From: an uncultured Oscillospiraceae bacterium
GTDB lineage: Bacteria > Bacillota > Clostridia > Oscillospirales > Ruminococcaceae
Direction of reading: 5' to 3'
Assembly: GCA_949298535.1 (NCBI GenBank)
Contig: CASFXA010000032.1
Span: forward strand, 1 to 44,746
Length of the DNA stretch: 44,746 nucleotides
Position numbers and translations under genes: made by a program. The notes under the pieces are model-generated. The model made no database searches. It saw only the letters and a list, made by a program, of their open reading frames with translations, and was not told where the DNA came from. How positions within the stretch are numbered: position 1 is the first letter of the stretch; the number at the start of each line of letters is the position of its first letter. Below are positions 15,976 through 25,175 of this stretch, piece after piece.

Positions 15976-17103
15976 TTACAGACCCATCAGCGCCAAAACC
16001 TCCCCGGCAATCCGCTCTGCCGCGTCGGTAACCGCCATTTTTTTGGCGTTCTCTCCCAAGGCCCTGGTGAGTTCCCGATCCTTCAGCAGCTGCTCCACCA
16101 ACTGCGTCAGCTTTTGTCCGGTCAGGTCCTTTTCCTCCAGCACCCGGGCGGCGTTTGCCTTTACCAGCACCATAGCGTTGTGATACTGGTGATTTTCCGC
16201 CACATTGGGGGATGGAATGAGGATAGAGGCCCGTCCCGCCGCCTGCAATTCGCTGAGGGTGCTGGCCCCCGCCCGGCAGATCACCAGGTCCGCAGCCGCC
16301 AGACAGGAGGGCATATCATCAATATATTCCCGGATGTCGAAATTGGGATTGTTTTGATATTCCACTTTCCGCTCCTCCAGCAGCCGGGGCAGCAGCTCCA
16401 CCCCATATTGGCCGGTGGCGTGGATGTGGTGAACGGTTCCCAGGGGAGCGTGCCAGGCCATAACGTCTGCCACTGCCTCATTGACCCGCTGAGCTCCCAG
16501 ACTTCCGCCGAAGGAGAGGAGACAAAACTGCCCTTCCTGTACCCCCAGCGCTTTCCGGGAACGGGCCCTGTCCGCCGTGAGGATCTCCGGCCTCACCGGA
16601 TTGCCCACCACCTCATAGTTTCCGGCAGGATCCAGATGTTCTCTGGCCGCCTCCACCGCCAGCAGCACCTTGGTCACGTGCTTTGCCAGCAGCTTGGTGG
16701 TCATCCCAGGAAAGGCGTTCTGTTCATGGGTCAGGGTGGGGATCCCCAAATGGGAGGCCGCCAACAGCAGCGGACCGCTGACATAGCCGCCGGTACCCAT
16801 CACCAGATCAGGGGAAAAAGCCCGCAGCAGCTTCCGCGCCCGCAGCTCCGCCGTCATCAGCAGCGTCACTGATTTCACATTGCGATAGATATTATAGGGG
16901 GTCAGCTTCCGCTGAATCCCCATGGAGCGAAAGGGGACAAACTCAAAGCCCGCTTTTGGCACCAGGCGGGCCTCCATACCATCGGGATTGCCGGCAAAAC
17001 GAATCTGAATCTCCGGATGCTGCCGCCGGATCGTGGTGGCGACGGAGAGGGCCGGATTGATATGGCCCGCGGTGCCGCCGCAGGCGAAAAGGATCTTTTT
17101 CAT
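15976..17103 (-). CDS. murG: UDP-GlcNAc:lipid I N-acetylglucosaminyltransferase MurG
   Basis: A peripheral membrane glycosyltransferase (GT28), 375 residues, that converts lipid I to lipid II. The N terminus MKKILFACGGTAGHINPA carries the GGTAGH phosphate-binding loop. The donor-site motifs SFGGSLGAQRVNE and CRAGASTLSELQA and the PNVAENHQ segment are present. ATG 17103 gives the canonical N terminus; an extension to 17169 lies in the end of ftsW and is rejected. Only seven bases separate it from ftsW, so the flippase/polymerase and the lipid II synthase are probably coexpressed. Confidence 0.96.
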   Translation of the reverse strand: MKKILFACGGTAGHINPALSVATTIRRQHPEIQIRFAGNPDGMEARLVPKAGFEFVPFRSMGIQRKLTPYNIYRNVKSVTLLMTAELRARKLLRAFSPDLVMGTGGYVSGPLLLAASHLGIPTLTHEQNAFPGMTTKLLAKHVTKVLLAVEAAREHLDPAGNYEVVGNPVRPEILTADRARSRKALGVQEGQFCLLSFGGSLGAQRVNEAVADVMAWHAPLGTVHHIHATGQYGVELLPRLLEERKVEYQNNPNFDIREYIDDMPSCLAAADLVICRAGASTLSELQAAGRASILIPSPNVAENHQYHNAMVLVKANAARVLEEKDLTGQKLTQLVEQLLKDRELTRALGENAKKMAVTDAAERIAGEVLALMGL

Positions 17104-17110
17104 GGGGATA

Positions 17111-18250
17111 CTACTCCTTTTCCAGCGCCGTCTGGCGCGAAATTGACAGAATAATGCCCATCTGAGCAAGCAACATCATCAGCGATGTGCCTCCATAGGA
17201 GAAAAATGGGAGGCTGATACCGGTGTTGGGGATGGTATTGGTGACCACCGCCACATTCAGCACCGCCTGAAGCCCCACCTGAGCGGTAAGTCCTGTAGCC
17301 AGCATGGTGCCGAAGCGATCCCTGGCCTTGACGGCGATCATCAAGCCTCGCCAGACCAGCAGAGCGAAAAGAAGAAGCACCAGCACCGCTCCCACAAAGC
17401 CCAATTCCTCGCAAACCACCGCGAAGACAAAGTCGTTTTGAGGCTCCGGCAAAAACAAATACTTCTGCCTGGAATTGCCGATCCCCGCCCCCAGCAAACC
17501 GCCTGAACCAATGGCGTACAGCGACTGCACTGTCTGGAAGCCGGCCCCCTGGGGATCCAGAAAGGGATCGATCCAAATTTCAATCCGGTACATAGCCCGG
17601 TCCCGGATGGCGGGGATCATCATGGCGATGCCCGCCAAAGCGCCTCCCCCCAAGGCCGCCAGGCCAAACCACTTGAGGCTGGCGCCTCCCACAAAGATCA
17701 TCACCGCCCCCAGCAGCACCACCAGTACGGTTGCCGACAGATGAGGCTCCGGCATAATCAGTCCCGCCAGCACCACCAGAATGACACCGAAGGGAAGGAT
17801 GCCATAGCGGAAGGTTTTCATTTTATCGTAGTTGATGGAAATCAAATGGGAAAACACCAGCACCAGGGAAAATTTTGCGATCTCCGACGGCTGGAAGCTC
17901 TGATTTCCAATCCAGATCCACCGGTGAGCGTCGTTGACGGAAGGCTGAGTGAAAACCAGAATCAGCAGCACCACCGACACCGCCAGGGACAGCCAGGCGA
18001 AACGATGCCAGACATGATAATCCCAGGAGGCCAAAAACGCCATCGCCCCCAACCCCATGATGGCGAAAATCAGCTGGCGGGTAATGTAATGGAAACTGTT
18101 TCCATCATAATAGTAAGCATAGGCGTAGCTGGCGGAGAACATCATCACCAGCCCAAATACCAGCAGCACCAGCACCAGCAGCAAAAAGGTCAAATCCACG
18201 CCGCCTTTGGCATATTGCGGGCGTTTTTTGTCGCCAAACAGCAGGGACAA
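17111..18250 (-). CDS. ftsW: SEDS-family peptidoglycan glycosyltransferase FtsW
   Basis: A polytopic membrane protein of 379 residues with about ten helices that polymerises lipid II into glycan strands with its partner PBP. SEDS signatures include WIWIGNQSFQPSEIAKFSL, MPEPHLSAT and NTGISLPFFSYGGTSLM. The dcw location favours FtsW over RodA or SpoVE, although SpoVE-type function cannot be excluded in a spore-former. The start is a TTG at 18250 preceded by AAAGGAGG at ten bases. It follows mraY by 44 bases; the murD gene that often lies between them is missing. Confidence 0.92.
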   Translation of the reverse strand: MSLLFGDKKRPQYAKGGVDLTFLLLVLVLLVFGLVMMFSASYAYAYYYDGNSFHYITRQLIFAIMGLGAMAFLASWDYHVWHRFAWLSLAVSVVLLILVFTQPSVNDAHRWIWIGNQSFQPSEIAKFSLVLVFSHLISINYDKMKTFRYGILPFGVILVVLAGLIMPEPHLSATVLVVLLGAVMIFVGGASLKWFGLAALGGGALAGIAMMIPAIRDRAMYRIEIWIDPFLDPQGAGFQTVQSLYAIGSGGLLGAGIGNSRQKYLFLPEPQNDFVFAVVCEELGFVGAVLVLLLFALLVWRGLMIAVKARDRFGTMLATGLTAQVGLQAVLNVAVVTNTIPNTGISLPFFSYGGTSLMMLLAQMGIILSISRQTALEKE

Positions 18251-18294
18251 AGGGCGTCGCCTCCTTTTCGGAAAAACCTTGGTTCAGTCGCAAC

Positions 18295-19311
18295 TTACAG
18301 CAGCCGCACCGCCCAGATAGCCAGCACCGACGCCACCGCAGTCACCAGCGTAAAGGCCACCACGATCTGTACTTCGCTGTAACCGCACAGCTCAAAGTGA
18401 TGATGGATGGGGCTCATTTTAAAGATCCGTTTGCCATGGGTCAGCTTGAAATAGGTCATCTGAATGACCACCGAAGCCGCCTCCACCACATAAATCAGTC
18501 CGATCAGGACGATATAAACCGGCAGACCCGTTCCAAAGGCCAGGGCGATAATCAGTCCTCCCAAAAACAGGGAGCCCGTATCCCCCATAAACACTTTGGC
18601 GGGATAGAAGTTCCAGATGAGGAATCCCAGGCACCCTCCGGCCATCGCCGCCGCCATGATGCCCATTTCCCACATCTGAAGGATGGAGGTGATAATCATA
18701 TAGGCAATGCCTGCCACAAAGGTGACCGACGACAGCAGTCCGTCCAGACCATCGGTGAAATTGACGGCATTGGAGAGGGCGAGAATGGCGAACAGGGCGA
18801 AGGGATAATAGAGCAGTCCAATATCAATACTGCCCAGAAAGGGAAAGGTCAATACAGTGGAACGGCTGCCGCTGATGTAGAGCAGCAGCAGGTAAATGAT
18901 GCCAAACATCGTTTGCAGCAGCAGCTTCTGCCGGGGGGTAAGACCCTCGTTATGTTTGCGAATAATCTTGATGTAGTCGTCGGCAAATCCGATAAGACCA
19001 TAGGCGATGGCCAGCATCAAACCGTACAGCAGCCGCGCCTTGATGATCGGGCTGTCAGGCCGCTCCCCCAGGGGGGAATTGAAGCGCAGCAGCATATAGC
19101 TGACCACCACCGATACGGTGACGCCGATGATAAACATCAGTCCTCCCATGGTGGGGGTACCCTGTTTGTTTTTATGCCATTTGGGACCGATGTCCAGAAT
19201 GGTCTGCCCAAACTTCAGCTTGCGCAGGATCGGCAGCAGCCAGATCCCTGAAATGGCGGTGATTCCAAAGGAGATGGCCACCGCCGAAATGATCCATAAT
19301 CCATCCATCAT
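18295..19311 (-). CDS. mraY: Phospho-N-acetylmuramoyl-pentapeptide transferase MraY
   Basis: An integral membrane enzyme of 338 residues, about ten helices, that couples UDP-MurNAc-pentapeptide to undecaprenyl phosphate to form lipid I. Family motifs: GTPTMGGLMF, the acidic pair in GFADDYIK, NAVNFTDGLDGLLSS and the histidine cluster MSPIHHHFE. The start is ATG 19311 or the adjacent ATG at 19308; the longer frame from 19335 has an atypical N terminus. There is no clear Shine-Dalgarno site (GGCGGAAATGGATG is weak), so coupling to murF translation is likely. Confidence 0.95.
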   Translation of the reverse strand: MMDGLWIISAVAISFGITAISGIWLLPILRKLKFGQTILDIGPKWHKNKQGTPTMGGLMFIIGVTVSVVVSYMLLRFNSPLGERPDSPIIKARLLYGLMLAIAYGLIGFADDYIKIIRKHNEGLTPRQKLLLQTMFGIIYLLLLYISGSRSTVLTFPFLGSIDIGLLYYPFALFAILALSNAVNFTDGLDGLLSSVTFVAGIAYMIITSILQMWEMGIMAAAMAGGCLGFLIWNFYPAKVFMGDTGSLFLGGLIIALAFGTGLPVYIVLIGLIYVVEAASVVIQMTYFKLTHGKRIFKMSPIHHHFELCGYSEVQIVVAFTLVTAVASVLAIWAVRLL

Positions 19312-19347
19312 TGTACATCCATTTCCGCCGCTCAAACGGCTATGTCG

Positions 19348-20724
19348 TTATTTGGAGGTTTTTTCCTCCAAGCCCTCATAAAACAGCTGGATCGCATCCT
19401 CCAGACGCATGGAGTGGCTGGCCTTGAACCACACCAGATCCCCCGGTTTCACCGCTTCCAGCAGCGCCTGAGCCAAAGTTTCCCGATCCGGCAGGATGTG
19501 GATCTCCTCCAGCCCTCCTTCCCGGGCTCCCGCGGCGTACTGCTCTGCCTGGGCTCCGAAAAGGAAGAGGGCATCCACTCCGTTGTCTGCTGCCCGGCGG
19601 CCACAGTCCCGGTGCCCCTGCACCGTTTGGCTGCCCAGCTCCAGCATATCCGACAGCACCGCGATCCGCCGTCCCTGACAGGGGAAGTCCTTCATGGCGT
19701 CCAGCGCCGCCTTCACCGAATCGGGGCTGGCGTTGTAGCAGTCCTCCACCACGGTCAGGCCGCCTTTTTCCACCACATGCTGGCGCATCCCGGAGGGGAC
19801 ATAACGCTCCAGCGCCGCCACCGCTTCCTCCGGGGTCATTCCCAGCTCCACACCAATGCCGAAAGCGGCCAGGGCGTTGAGGACCAGATGCTTTCCCGCT
19901 CCGGGAACCTGGGCGGGATATTCCCTGCCCTGCCAACGGATGAGGAAGGTGGTGCGGGTGGGGGTGCTCTCCTGTATCATACCACCGATGGCACAGTCCT
20001 TTTTGTCGAGACCATAGAAAATCACCCGCAGGCGGGGAATCTTTACTTCCGAAAGAAGATCATTGTCCCCACACAGGAAAAGAGGCGCGCCATCAGGCAG
20101 ACACTCCGCCAGCTCCAGCTTGGCTTTGAGAATGTTTTCCCGGCTGCCCAACTGCTCCAGATGGGAAACGCCGATGTTGGTGATGACACCCACTTCCGGT
20201 TTGGCCGCCTGGGCCAGAGCCCGGATCTCTCCAAAACCGCACATTCCCATCTCCACCACTGCTGCCTGGGTATCCGAGCCAATGGAGAGAAGGGTCCTGG
20301 GGGCGCCGATCTCATTGTTCTGGTTGCCGATGGTTTTGATGGTGGAAAATTTAGCCGACAGCACCGCTGCGATCATATCCTTGGTGGTGGTCTTTCCCAC
20401 GCTGCCGGTCACCCCCACCACCCTGGGGGAAAATTTGCTCCGGTACCAGGCCGCCAGCGTAAGCATGGCCTCCACAGTGTTTGGCACCAGCAGTGTTTTT
20501 TCCGGCGGATAATCCCCCGGACGCTCCACCAGGGCGCAGGCGGCCCCCTGAGCAAGAGCCTTGTTCACAAAATCATGGCCGTCCACCCGCTCTCCGGGGA
20601 TGGCCACAAACAGGCTTCCCGGAACCGCCTCCCGGGAATCGGTGCAAAGACTGTCCACCGTTCCCTCGCCGGTCCAGGTGGTCCCCAATGCCCGGGCAAT
20701 CTCGCTGATGCTGCATTTTTCCAC
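19348..20724 (-). CDS. murF: UDP-MurNAc-tripeptide:D-Ala-D-Ala ligase MurF
   Basis: A cytosolic Mur ligase of 458 residues that adds D-Ala-D-Ala to the muropeptide. The N-terminal domain holds TDSREAVPGSLFVAIPGE. The central ATPase has GVTGSVGKTTTKDM (about residues 108-121) and GNQNNEIGAPRTLL. The C-terminal domain includes EDCYNASPDSVKAALDAM, characteristic of MurF. It starts at GTG 20724 with AAGGCGG upstream and follows murE by 21 bases. Confidence 0.95.
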   Translation of the reverse strand: MEKCSISEIARALGTTWTGEGTVDSLCTDSREAVPGSLFVAIPGERVDGHDFVNKALAQGAACALVERPGDYPPEKTLLVPNTVEAMLTLAAWYRSKFSPRVVGVTGSVGKTTTKDMIAAVLSAKFSTIKTIGNQNNEIGAPRTLLSIGSDTQAAVVEMGMCGFGEIRALAQAAKPEVGVITNIGVSHLEQLGSRENILKAKLELAECLPDGAPLFLCGDNDLLSEVKIPRLRVIFYGLDKKDCAIGGMIQESTPTRTTFLIRWQGREYPAQVPGAGKHLVLNALAAFGIGVELGMTPEEAVAALERYVPSGMRQHVVEKGGLTVVEDCYNASPDSVKAALDAMKDFPCQGRRIAVLSDMLELGSQTVQGHRDCGRRAADNGVDALFLFGAQAEQYAAGAREGGLEEIHILPDRETLAQALLEAVKPGDLVWFKASHSMRLEDAIQLFYEGLEEKTSK

Positions 20725-20745
20725 TGTAACAAACCGCCTTGTCGT

Positions 20746-22203
20746 TTATTTTTCCGGCATCTCCGCCAGCAACTGCTCCACCAAAACCTTCTCGTCAAAA
20801 TAGATGGTTTCGTCATGGAGCACCTGATAATCTTCATGGCCTTTTCCCGCCAGCAGCAGGATGTCCCCTGGCTGGATGTGTTCCAGCGCCCAAAGGAGCG
20901 CTGTATATCGGTCAGGAATAATTATATAGGGTGTGTCGCATTTGTCAAATCCAGGCTTCGCGTCCTCAATGATCTGGATGGGATCCTCGTCCCGGGGATT
21001 GTCGGAGGTGAGGACGATAAAGTCGGAATACCGGGCGGCGCACCGCACCATATCCGGACGTTTGGTCCGGTCCCGGTTGCCGGCGCAGCCGAACAGCGTC
21101 ATGATCCGTCCGGTGGCAAATTCCCGCAGAGTGCTGGTGATCTTCTCCAGGCCGTCAGGGGTGTGGGCATAATCCCGGATCACCGTGAAATTCCGTCCAG
21201 TGGGGATCACCTCCGCCCGGCCAGTGACGCCGGTGCAGGACGCCAAACCCTTTGCCACATCCTCCGGGGCAAAACCCAGCTCCATCGCAGTCGCCGCCGC
21301 GGCCATGGCATTGGAGACAGAAAAGCGCCCCGGCATGGGGATCGTCACCGGCAGGGAAAGTCCTCCCTTCCCCGTAAGCAAAAAACGGCTGCCGTCCGCT
21401 CCAAAGGTGATTTCCCTGGCGGCGTAATCGGCTTCCTTTCCCTCCAGGGACCAGGTGACACACCCTTCCCCCAGGCTCTCCCTGAGTCTGCGGCCATAGG
21501 AATCATCCCCGTTGACCACCGCTCTTTTGGTCAGACCGAACAGCTTTGCCTTGGCCTGGAAATAGTTCTCCATGGTGCCATGGTAGTCCAGATGATCCTG
21601 GGTGAGGTTGGTGAAAATCCCCGCCTCAAAGACGCAGCCATCCAGACGGTGCTGATCCAGGGCGTGGGAGGAGGTCTCCATCACCACATATTCGCACCCC
21701 GCCTCCACCATTCTGGCCAGCATGGCGTGGAGCTGATAGGGATCGGGGGTGGTGTACTTGGCCGGCAGCACCATATCCAGAATTTCGTTGTGGATGGTGC
21801 CCAGCAGCCCCGTCTTCTTGCCGCAGGAGGCCAGGATGCTTTTTAACAGATAGGTGACGGTGGTTTTGCCATTGGTGCCGGTGACGCCAATGAGCTTCAG
21901 CCGCCGGGACGGGTGTCCAAAATGAGCGGCGCACAACAGCGCATAGGCGCTGCGGGTGTTTTCCACCAGAATCTGCCGCTCCAGCCCCAGATCCCGCTCT
22001 GTCACCACGGCGGCGGCGCCTTCCGCCAAAGCCTGCGGGGCGGCGGTATGGCCGTCGAATTTTCCCCCCTTGATGCAGACAAAGAGACAACCGGGGCGGA
22101 TCTGGCGGGAATCACTGGTGAGGGCAGTGATTTCCACCTCCTTTGGATTCTCCTTCAGATTTGTGCTGTGGGATAACCCCAGCAGATATTGATCCAGGGT
22201 CAT
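20746..22203 (-). CDS. murE: UDP-MurNAc-L-Ala-D-Glu:meso-diaminopimelate ligase MurE
   Basis: A cytosolic Mur ligase of 485 residues that adds the third stem-peptide residue. It has TSDSRQIRPGCLFVCIKG at the N terminus, the ATP loop GVTGTNGKTTVTYLL (about residues 108-122), METSSHALDQHR, and NRDRTKRPDM. The DNPRDEDP motif is of the meso-DAP type (the Lys type has DNPA), so the wall should contain meso-DAP. ATG 22203 is preferred over an upstream one because AAGGAGGG precedes it. It sits between the PBP and murF genes. Confidence 0.95.
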   Translation of the reverse strand: MTLDQYLLGLSHSTNLKENPKEVEITALTSDSRQIRPGCLFVCIKGGKFDGHTAAPQALAEGAAAVVTERDLGLERQILVENTRSAYALLCAAHFGHPSRRLKLIGVTGTNGKTTVTYLLKSILASCGKKTGLLGTIHNEILDMVLPAKYTTPDPYQLHAMLARMVEAGCEYVVMETSSHALDQHRLDGCVFEAGIFTNLTQDHLDYHGTMENYFQAKAKLFGLTKRAVVNGDDSYGRRLRESLGEGCVTWSLEGKEADYAAREITFGADGSRFLLTGKGGLSLPVTIPMPGRFSVSNAMAAAATAMELGFAPEDVAKGLASCTGVTGRAEVIPTGRNFTVIRDYAHTPDGLEKITSTLREFATGRIMTLFGCAGNRDRTKRPDMVRCAARYSDFIVLTSDNPRDEDPIQIIEDAKPGFDKCDTPYIIIPDRYTALLWALEHIQPGDILLLAGKGHEDYQVLHDETIYFDEKVLVEQLLAEMPEK

Positions 22204-22250
22204 AAGACCCACCCTCCTTTCTCCCCGTCGACGCCGGGGAAGGACAACTG

Positions 22251-24497
22251 TCAGTAGATATTTTGCATGGAGGAATTGGCGAAATCCACTGTAATAACCG
22301 TGCCACGGGGCACCTTGGTGCCGGCGGCAATATCCTGTTTTGCGGCCACGGCATATTGGTTCTCCACACCCACGCCGGTGACCCGGATGTTCAGCCCGGC
22401 ATTGAGAATCATCTGATTGGCCACCAGTCCGCTTTTGCCCCGGACATCCGGAACCGTCACCTGCTCCGACTGCGATTCCTCATCGGTAAAGAGCATCACC
22501 GTGCTGCCAGGGGGCACCTGGGTTCCCGCTTCCGGGATTTGGGCCACCACAGTGCCGCCGGCGCCCAGGATCTCGCTGTTAAGGCCCTTTTGGGTCAGGG
22601 CGCTTTGAGCGGCGTGGGGACCTTTTCCCACCTGATTATCCAGATAGATGTCCGCGTTTTTCAGCTCCGCCTCACTGTAAACCTTCTCCACTCCCAGATA
22701 AGGAAGAACCTCGGAAAAGATGGACCCGACGATGGGGGCGGCAATGGTGGATCCGTAAGCATTGGCGCTGTCCAGGGTTGGCTCATCCAGCAGCACCAGG
22801 CAGGCGTACTGGGGATCGTCCATGGGCGCTACGCCGGTGAAGGACAGAATATACCGCATTTCCCCGGTCTGGTTATAAAGGTCGATTTTTTCTGAAGTAC
22901 CCGTTTTGCCGCCGATGCGGTAGCCGGGAATATAGGCGTTGCGACCGGAGCCGTTGACCACAACGCTTTCCAGAATTTCCGCCACCAGCGCGGAGGTTTC
23001 TTCAGAAATCACCTGCCGCTTCATCTGAGGCTCGATGTTTTCCACCACGTTTCCCTGACTGTCCAGCACCTGTTTGACCAGATAAGGCTGATAGAGATAG
23101 CCCCCGTTGACCGCCGCGGACACCGCGGTAATCAGCTGGATGGGGGTGACCTTAAAGGTTTGACCAAAGGAGCAGCTGGTAAGGGAGTTTTCATAGTCCT
23201 GAGGATTTGCCAGCGCCTCCTCGCTGTGATAGATGCTCCCCGCCTCCCCCGGCAAGGAGATGCCTGTGGGCTGGGTCAGACCAAAACTGGAAAAGTACTG
23301 ATAAAAATTATGGGCGCCCAGCGCCTGACCAATCATCATAAAGGCGGGGTTGCAGGAGTTTTCCACCGCCTGGGTCAGCGTTTGATCCCCATGGCCCGCG
23401 GTTTTCCAACAGCTTTTGCGGACGCTTCCCACCATATGATAGCCAGGGCAATAAAAATGGTCCGAAAGATCCACGGTTCCCGTCTCCAAAGCGGAGGAAA
23501 GGGTGATGATCTTGAAAACAGATCCCGGTTCATTGGGTTCTGAAATACATTTATTGTTCCACTGCTCTGTTTGGGCCTGAAACAGCAACTGCTGATATTC
23601 CTCCGAATCCTGATCCATGGCGTCCAGCTGCGCCCTGGTGGCGGAGTCCGCAATCGCATTGGGGTCGTTGGGATCGAAGTCCGGCATGGTGACCATCCCC
23701 AGAATCGCCCCGGTGTTGACGTCCATAAAGATGGCGGCGGCCCGGTTTCGCACTCCATGTTCAATAACCGCTGTGCGCAGATGCCGCTCCATCACCGACT
23801 GCACCGTTTGGTCGATGGTCAGCACAATGCTGTTGCCATCCTGGGGCTGGTACATATCCTGATACTGAAAGGACATATCGTTGCCCCAGGCGTTCTTTGC
23901 CGATACCACCCGGCCCGGCGTGCCGCTGAGGGTATTGTTATAATAGGCTTCCAGGCCATAGGCCCCCTGATTTTCACTGTTGACAAATCCCAGCACCGTG
24001 GAGGCCAGAGAACCATAGGGATAATACCGCTTGGTATCCTCCTCCAGGGAAACGCCCTTGATGCCGTTTTTGCTGGCGAATTCGATGACCTGATCGGCCA
24101 CCTCTTTATCCACCTTCCGCTTAACCACCTGATAGTAGTTCTTTTTGTTTTTGGCTTTTTCAATCACAAATTCCCGGTCCACTCCCAGGATTTCGCTCAT
24201 GCCGTCTGCCAGCACCTCTGCTTCGGCGTCAGTGATGTCGGCGGGGGAAAACAAAACGGTCCACACTGTGGCGGAAACCGCCAGTTTATTCATATTGGTG
24301 TCGTAAATGGCGCCTCGGTTTGCGTTGATGGAAGTGGTGCGCAGCTGCTGAGCCACCGCCCGCTGCTGGTAAAAATCCCCGTTGACCAGCTGAACCTGAT
24401 ACAGATTCCGAACGACCCAACCAAAACCCGCCACTGTCAGCAGCACTCCCACCACAATCAAACGAAAACGAGTGCTGTTCCCTGACAGTTTGAACAT
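22251..24497 (-). CDS. Class B penicillin-binding protein with two PASTA domains (SpoVD/FtsI-type)
   Basis: A septal DD-transpeptidase of 748 residues. It has a cytosolic tail, one transmembrane helix (about 12-30), a PBP dimerisation domain starting SINANRGAIYDTN, and the transpeptidase domain with SVFK (catalytic Ser in EPGSVFKII), SCN (in ENSCNPAF) and KTG (in GGKTGTSEK). Two PASTA-like repeats close the protein (about residues 610-680 and 681-748). The gene neighbours and PASTA tail match SpoVD or PbpB/FtsI of Firmicutes. With only one class B PBP in the cluster, it may serve vegetative division, sporulation cortex, or both. An AT-rich terminator-like hairpin precedes it. Confidence 0.92.
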   Translation of the reverse strand: MFKLSGNSTRFRLIVVGVLLTVAGFGWVVRNLYQVQLVNGDFYQQRAVAQQLRTTSINANRGAIYDTNMNKLAVSATVWTVLFSPADITDAEAEVLADGMSEILGVDREFVIEKAKNKKNYYQVVKRKVDKEVADQVIEFASKNGIKGVSLEEDTKRYYPYGSLASTVLGFVNSENQGAYGLEAYYNNTLSGTPGRVVSAKNAWGNDMSFQYQDMYQPQDGNSIVLTIDQTVQSVMERHLRTAVIEHGVRNRAAAIFMDVNTGAILGMVTMPDFDPNDPNAIADSATRAQLDAMDQDSEEYQQLLFQAQTEQWNNKCISEPNEPGSVFKIITLSSALETGTVDLSDHFYCPGYHMVGSVRKSCWKTAGHGDQTLTQAVENSCNPAFMMIGQALGAHNFYQYFSSFGLTQPTGISLPGEAGSIYHSEEALANPQDYENSLTSCSFGQTFKVTPIQLITAVSAAVNGGYLYQPYLVKQVLDSQGNVVENIEPQMKRQVISEETSALVAEILESVVVNGSGRNAYIPGYRIGGKTGTSEKIDLYNQTGEMRYILSFTGVAPMDDPQYACLVLLDEPTLDSANAYGSTIAAPIVGSIFSEVLPYLGVEKVYSEAELKNADIYLDNQVGKGPHAAQSALTQKGLNSEILGAGGTVVAQIPEAGTQVPPGSTVMLFTDEESQSEQVTVPDVRGKSGLVANQMILNAGLNIRVTGVGVENQYAVAAKQDIAAGTKVPRGTVITVDFANSSMQNIY

Positions 24498-24545
24498 CGC
24501 TCCATCACCCTCCTTGTATCATCGATGGTCAAAAAACCTCTGAAT

Positions 24546-24590
24546 AAAAACTAAGAGCTAAGGAATCTTGTTCGCTTACCTCTTAGTTTG
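24546..24590 (-). terminator. AT-rich terminator or attenuator between ftsL and the PBP gene
   Basis: On the minus strand AAACTAAGAG-G-TAAG pairs with CTTA-G-CTCTTAGTTT (one G-G mismatch, 12-base loop), and TTATTC continues a T5 run. It has intrinsic-terminator form yet lies inside an otherwise tight gene cluster. No clear promoter follows before the PBP gene, so partial termination or RNA processing is likely. Confidence 0.65.
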
Positions 24591-24606
24591 TTGTTCTATA
24601 TTTATT

Positions 24607-25116
24607 TTAGCCAATGTGCAGGTATTCCAGCAATCCCCCCAGGGTTTGCATCAAAACATAAACGGGCGTGTGGTCCGGCGTATTTTCCGTCCGCTCCACA
24701 CGATCCTCTTCTCCCAGGTTCACATAGACGATCTGGTAGCTTTTCACCGGCCCCATAGCCAGATCGCCGGAAGCGTACTGCTGAACCTCTGACAGGGAAG
24801 TGGTCCCCTCCAGCTTGGACTGAAGCCGGAGGGTTTCATCCTCCAGCTGCGCCAGCTGGCTGTTGTAGGTTTCCAGCTGATCCCCCAGCTCGATCATCAT
24901 AACGTTGTTGTAGATGCTCAGGGAAGTCAGCGCCACTACCAGCACCGCACAGACAAACAGCCTCAGTCTGCTGACTGTGGGTTTTGCCTCCTTGCCGGAG
25001 CGAACAGTCAGCTCCGGCTGCATCTGCCGCTGCTCTTCCTCATAGCGGGAGAGATCATAATCCTTAACCGCACTGGACGTTCCTGCCAGATATTTGGGCG
25101 CCGCGCTGTTTCGCAT
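24607..25116 (-). CDS. ftsL: FtsL-like cell division protein
   Basis: A bitopic membrane protein of 169 residues: a polar N-terminal tail of about 50, one helix (about 51-70, LRLFVCAVLVVALTSLSIYN), then a periplasmic-side coiled coil (about 77-105, LGDQLETYNSQLAQLEDETLRLQ). It has the FtsL/DivIC architecture, and its place between rsmH and the class B PBP gene is the standard ftsL position. The sequence is weakly conserved in this family, so the call rests mainly on topology and position. AAAGGAGCG precedes the ATG. FtsL bridges FtsQ/FtsB to the FtsW-PBP synthase. Confidence 0.78.
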   Translation of the reverse strand: MRNSAAPKYLAGTSSAVKDYDLSRYEEEQRQMQPELTVRSGKEAKPTVSRLRLFVCAVLVVALTSLSIYNNVMMIELGDQLETYNSQLAQLEDETLRLQSKLEGTTSLSEVQQYASGDLAMGPVKSYQIVYVNLGEEDRVERTENTPDHTPVYVLMQTLGGLLEYLHIG

Positions 25117-25175
25117 GACGGTTCGCTCCTTTCTTCCTTCCTCTGTCTTTCTCTTCCTCTTGGTTTCAAAGGGCT

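Noticed and set aside
14524..16872. Very long plus-strand open frame (782 codons) over murA and murG
   Set aside because: It is antisense to two clearly conserved genes; its translation is rich in His, Gln, Pro and Arg with no domain, typical of a GC-rich shadow frame.
19342..21846. Long plus-strand open frame (834 codons) over murF and murE
   Set aside because: Same reason: antisense shadow of conserved Mur ligases, with no ribosome-binding site or motif.
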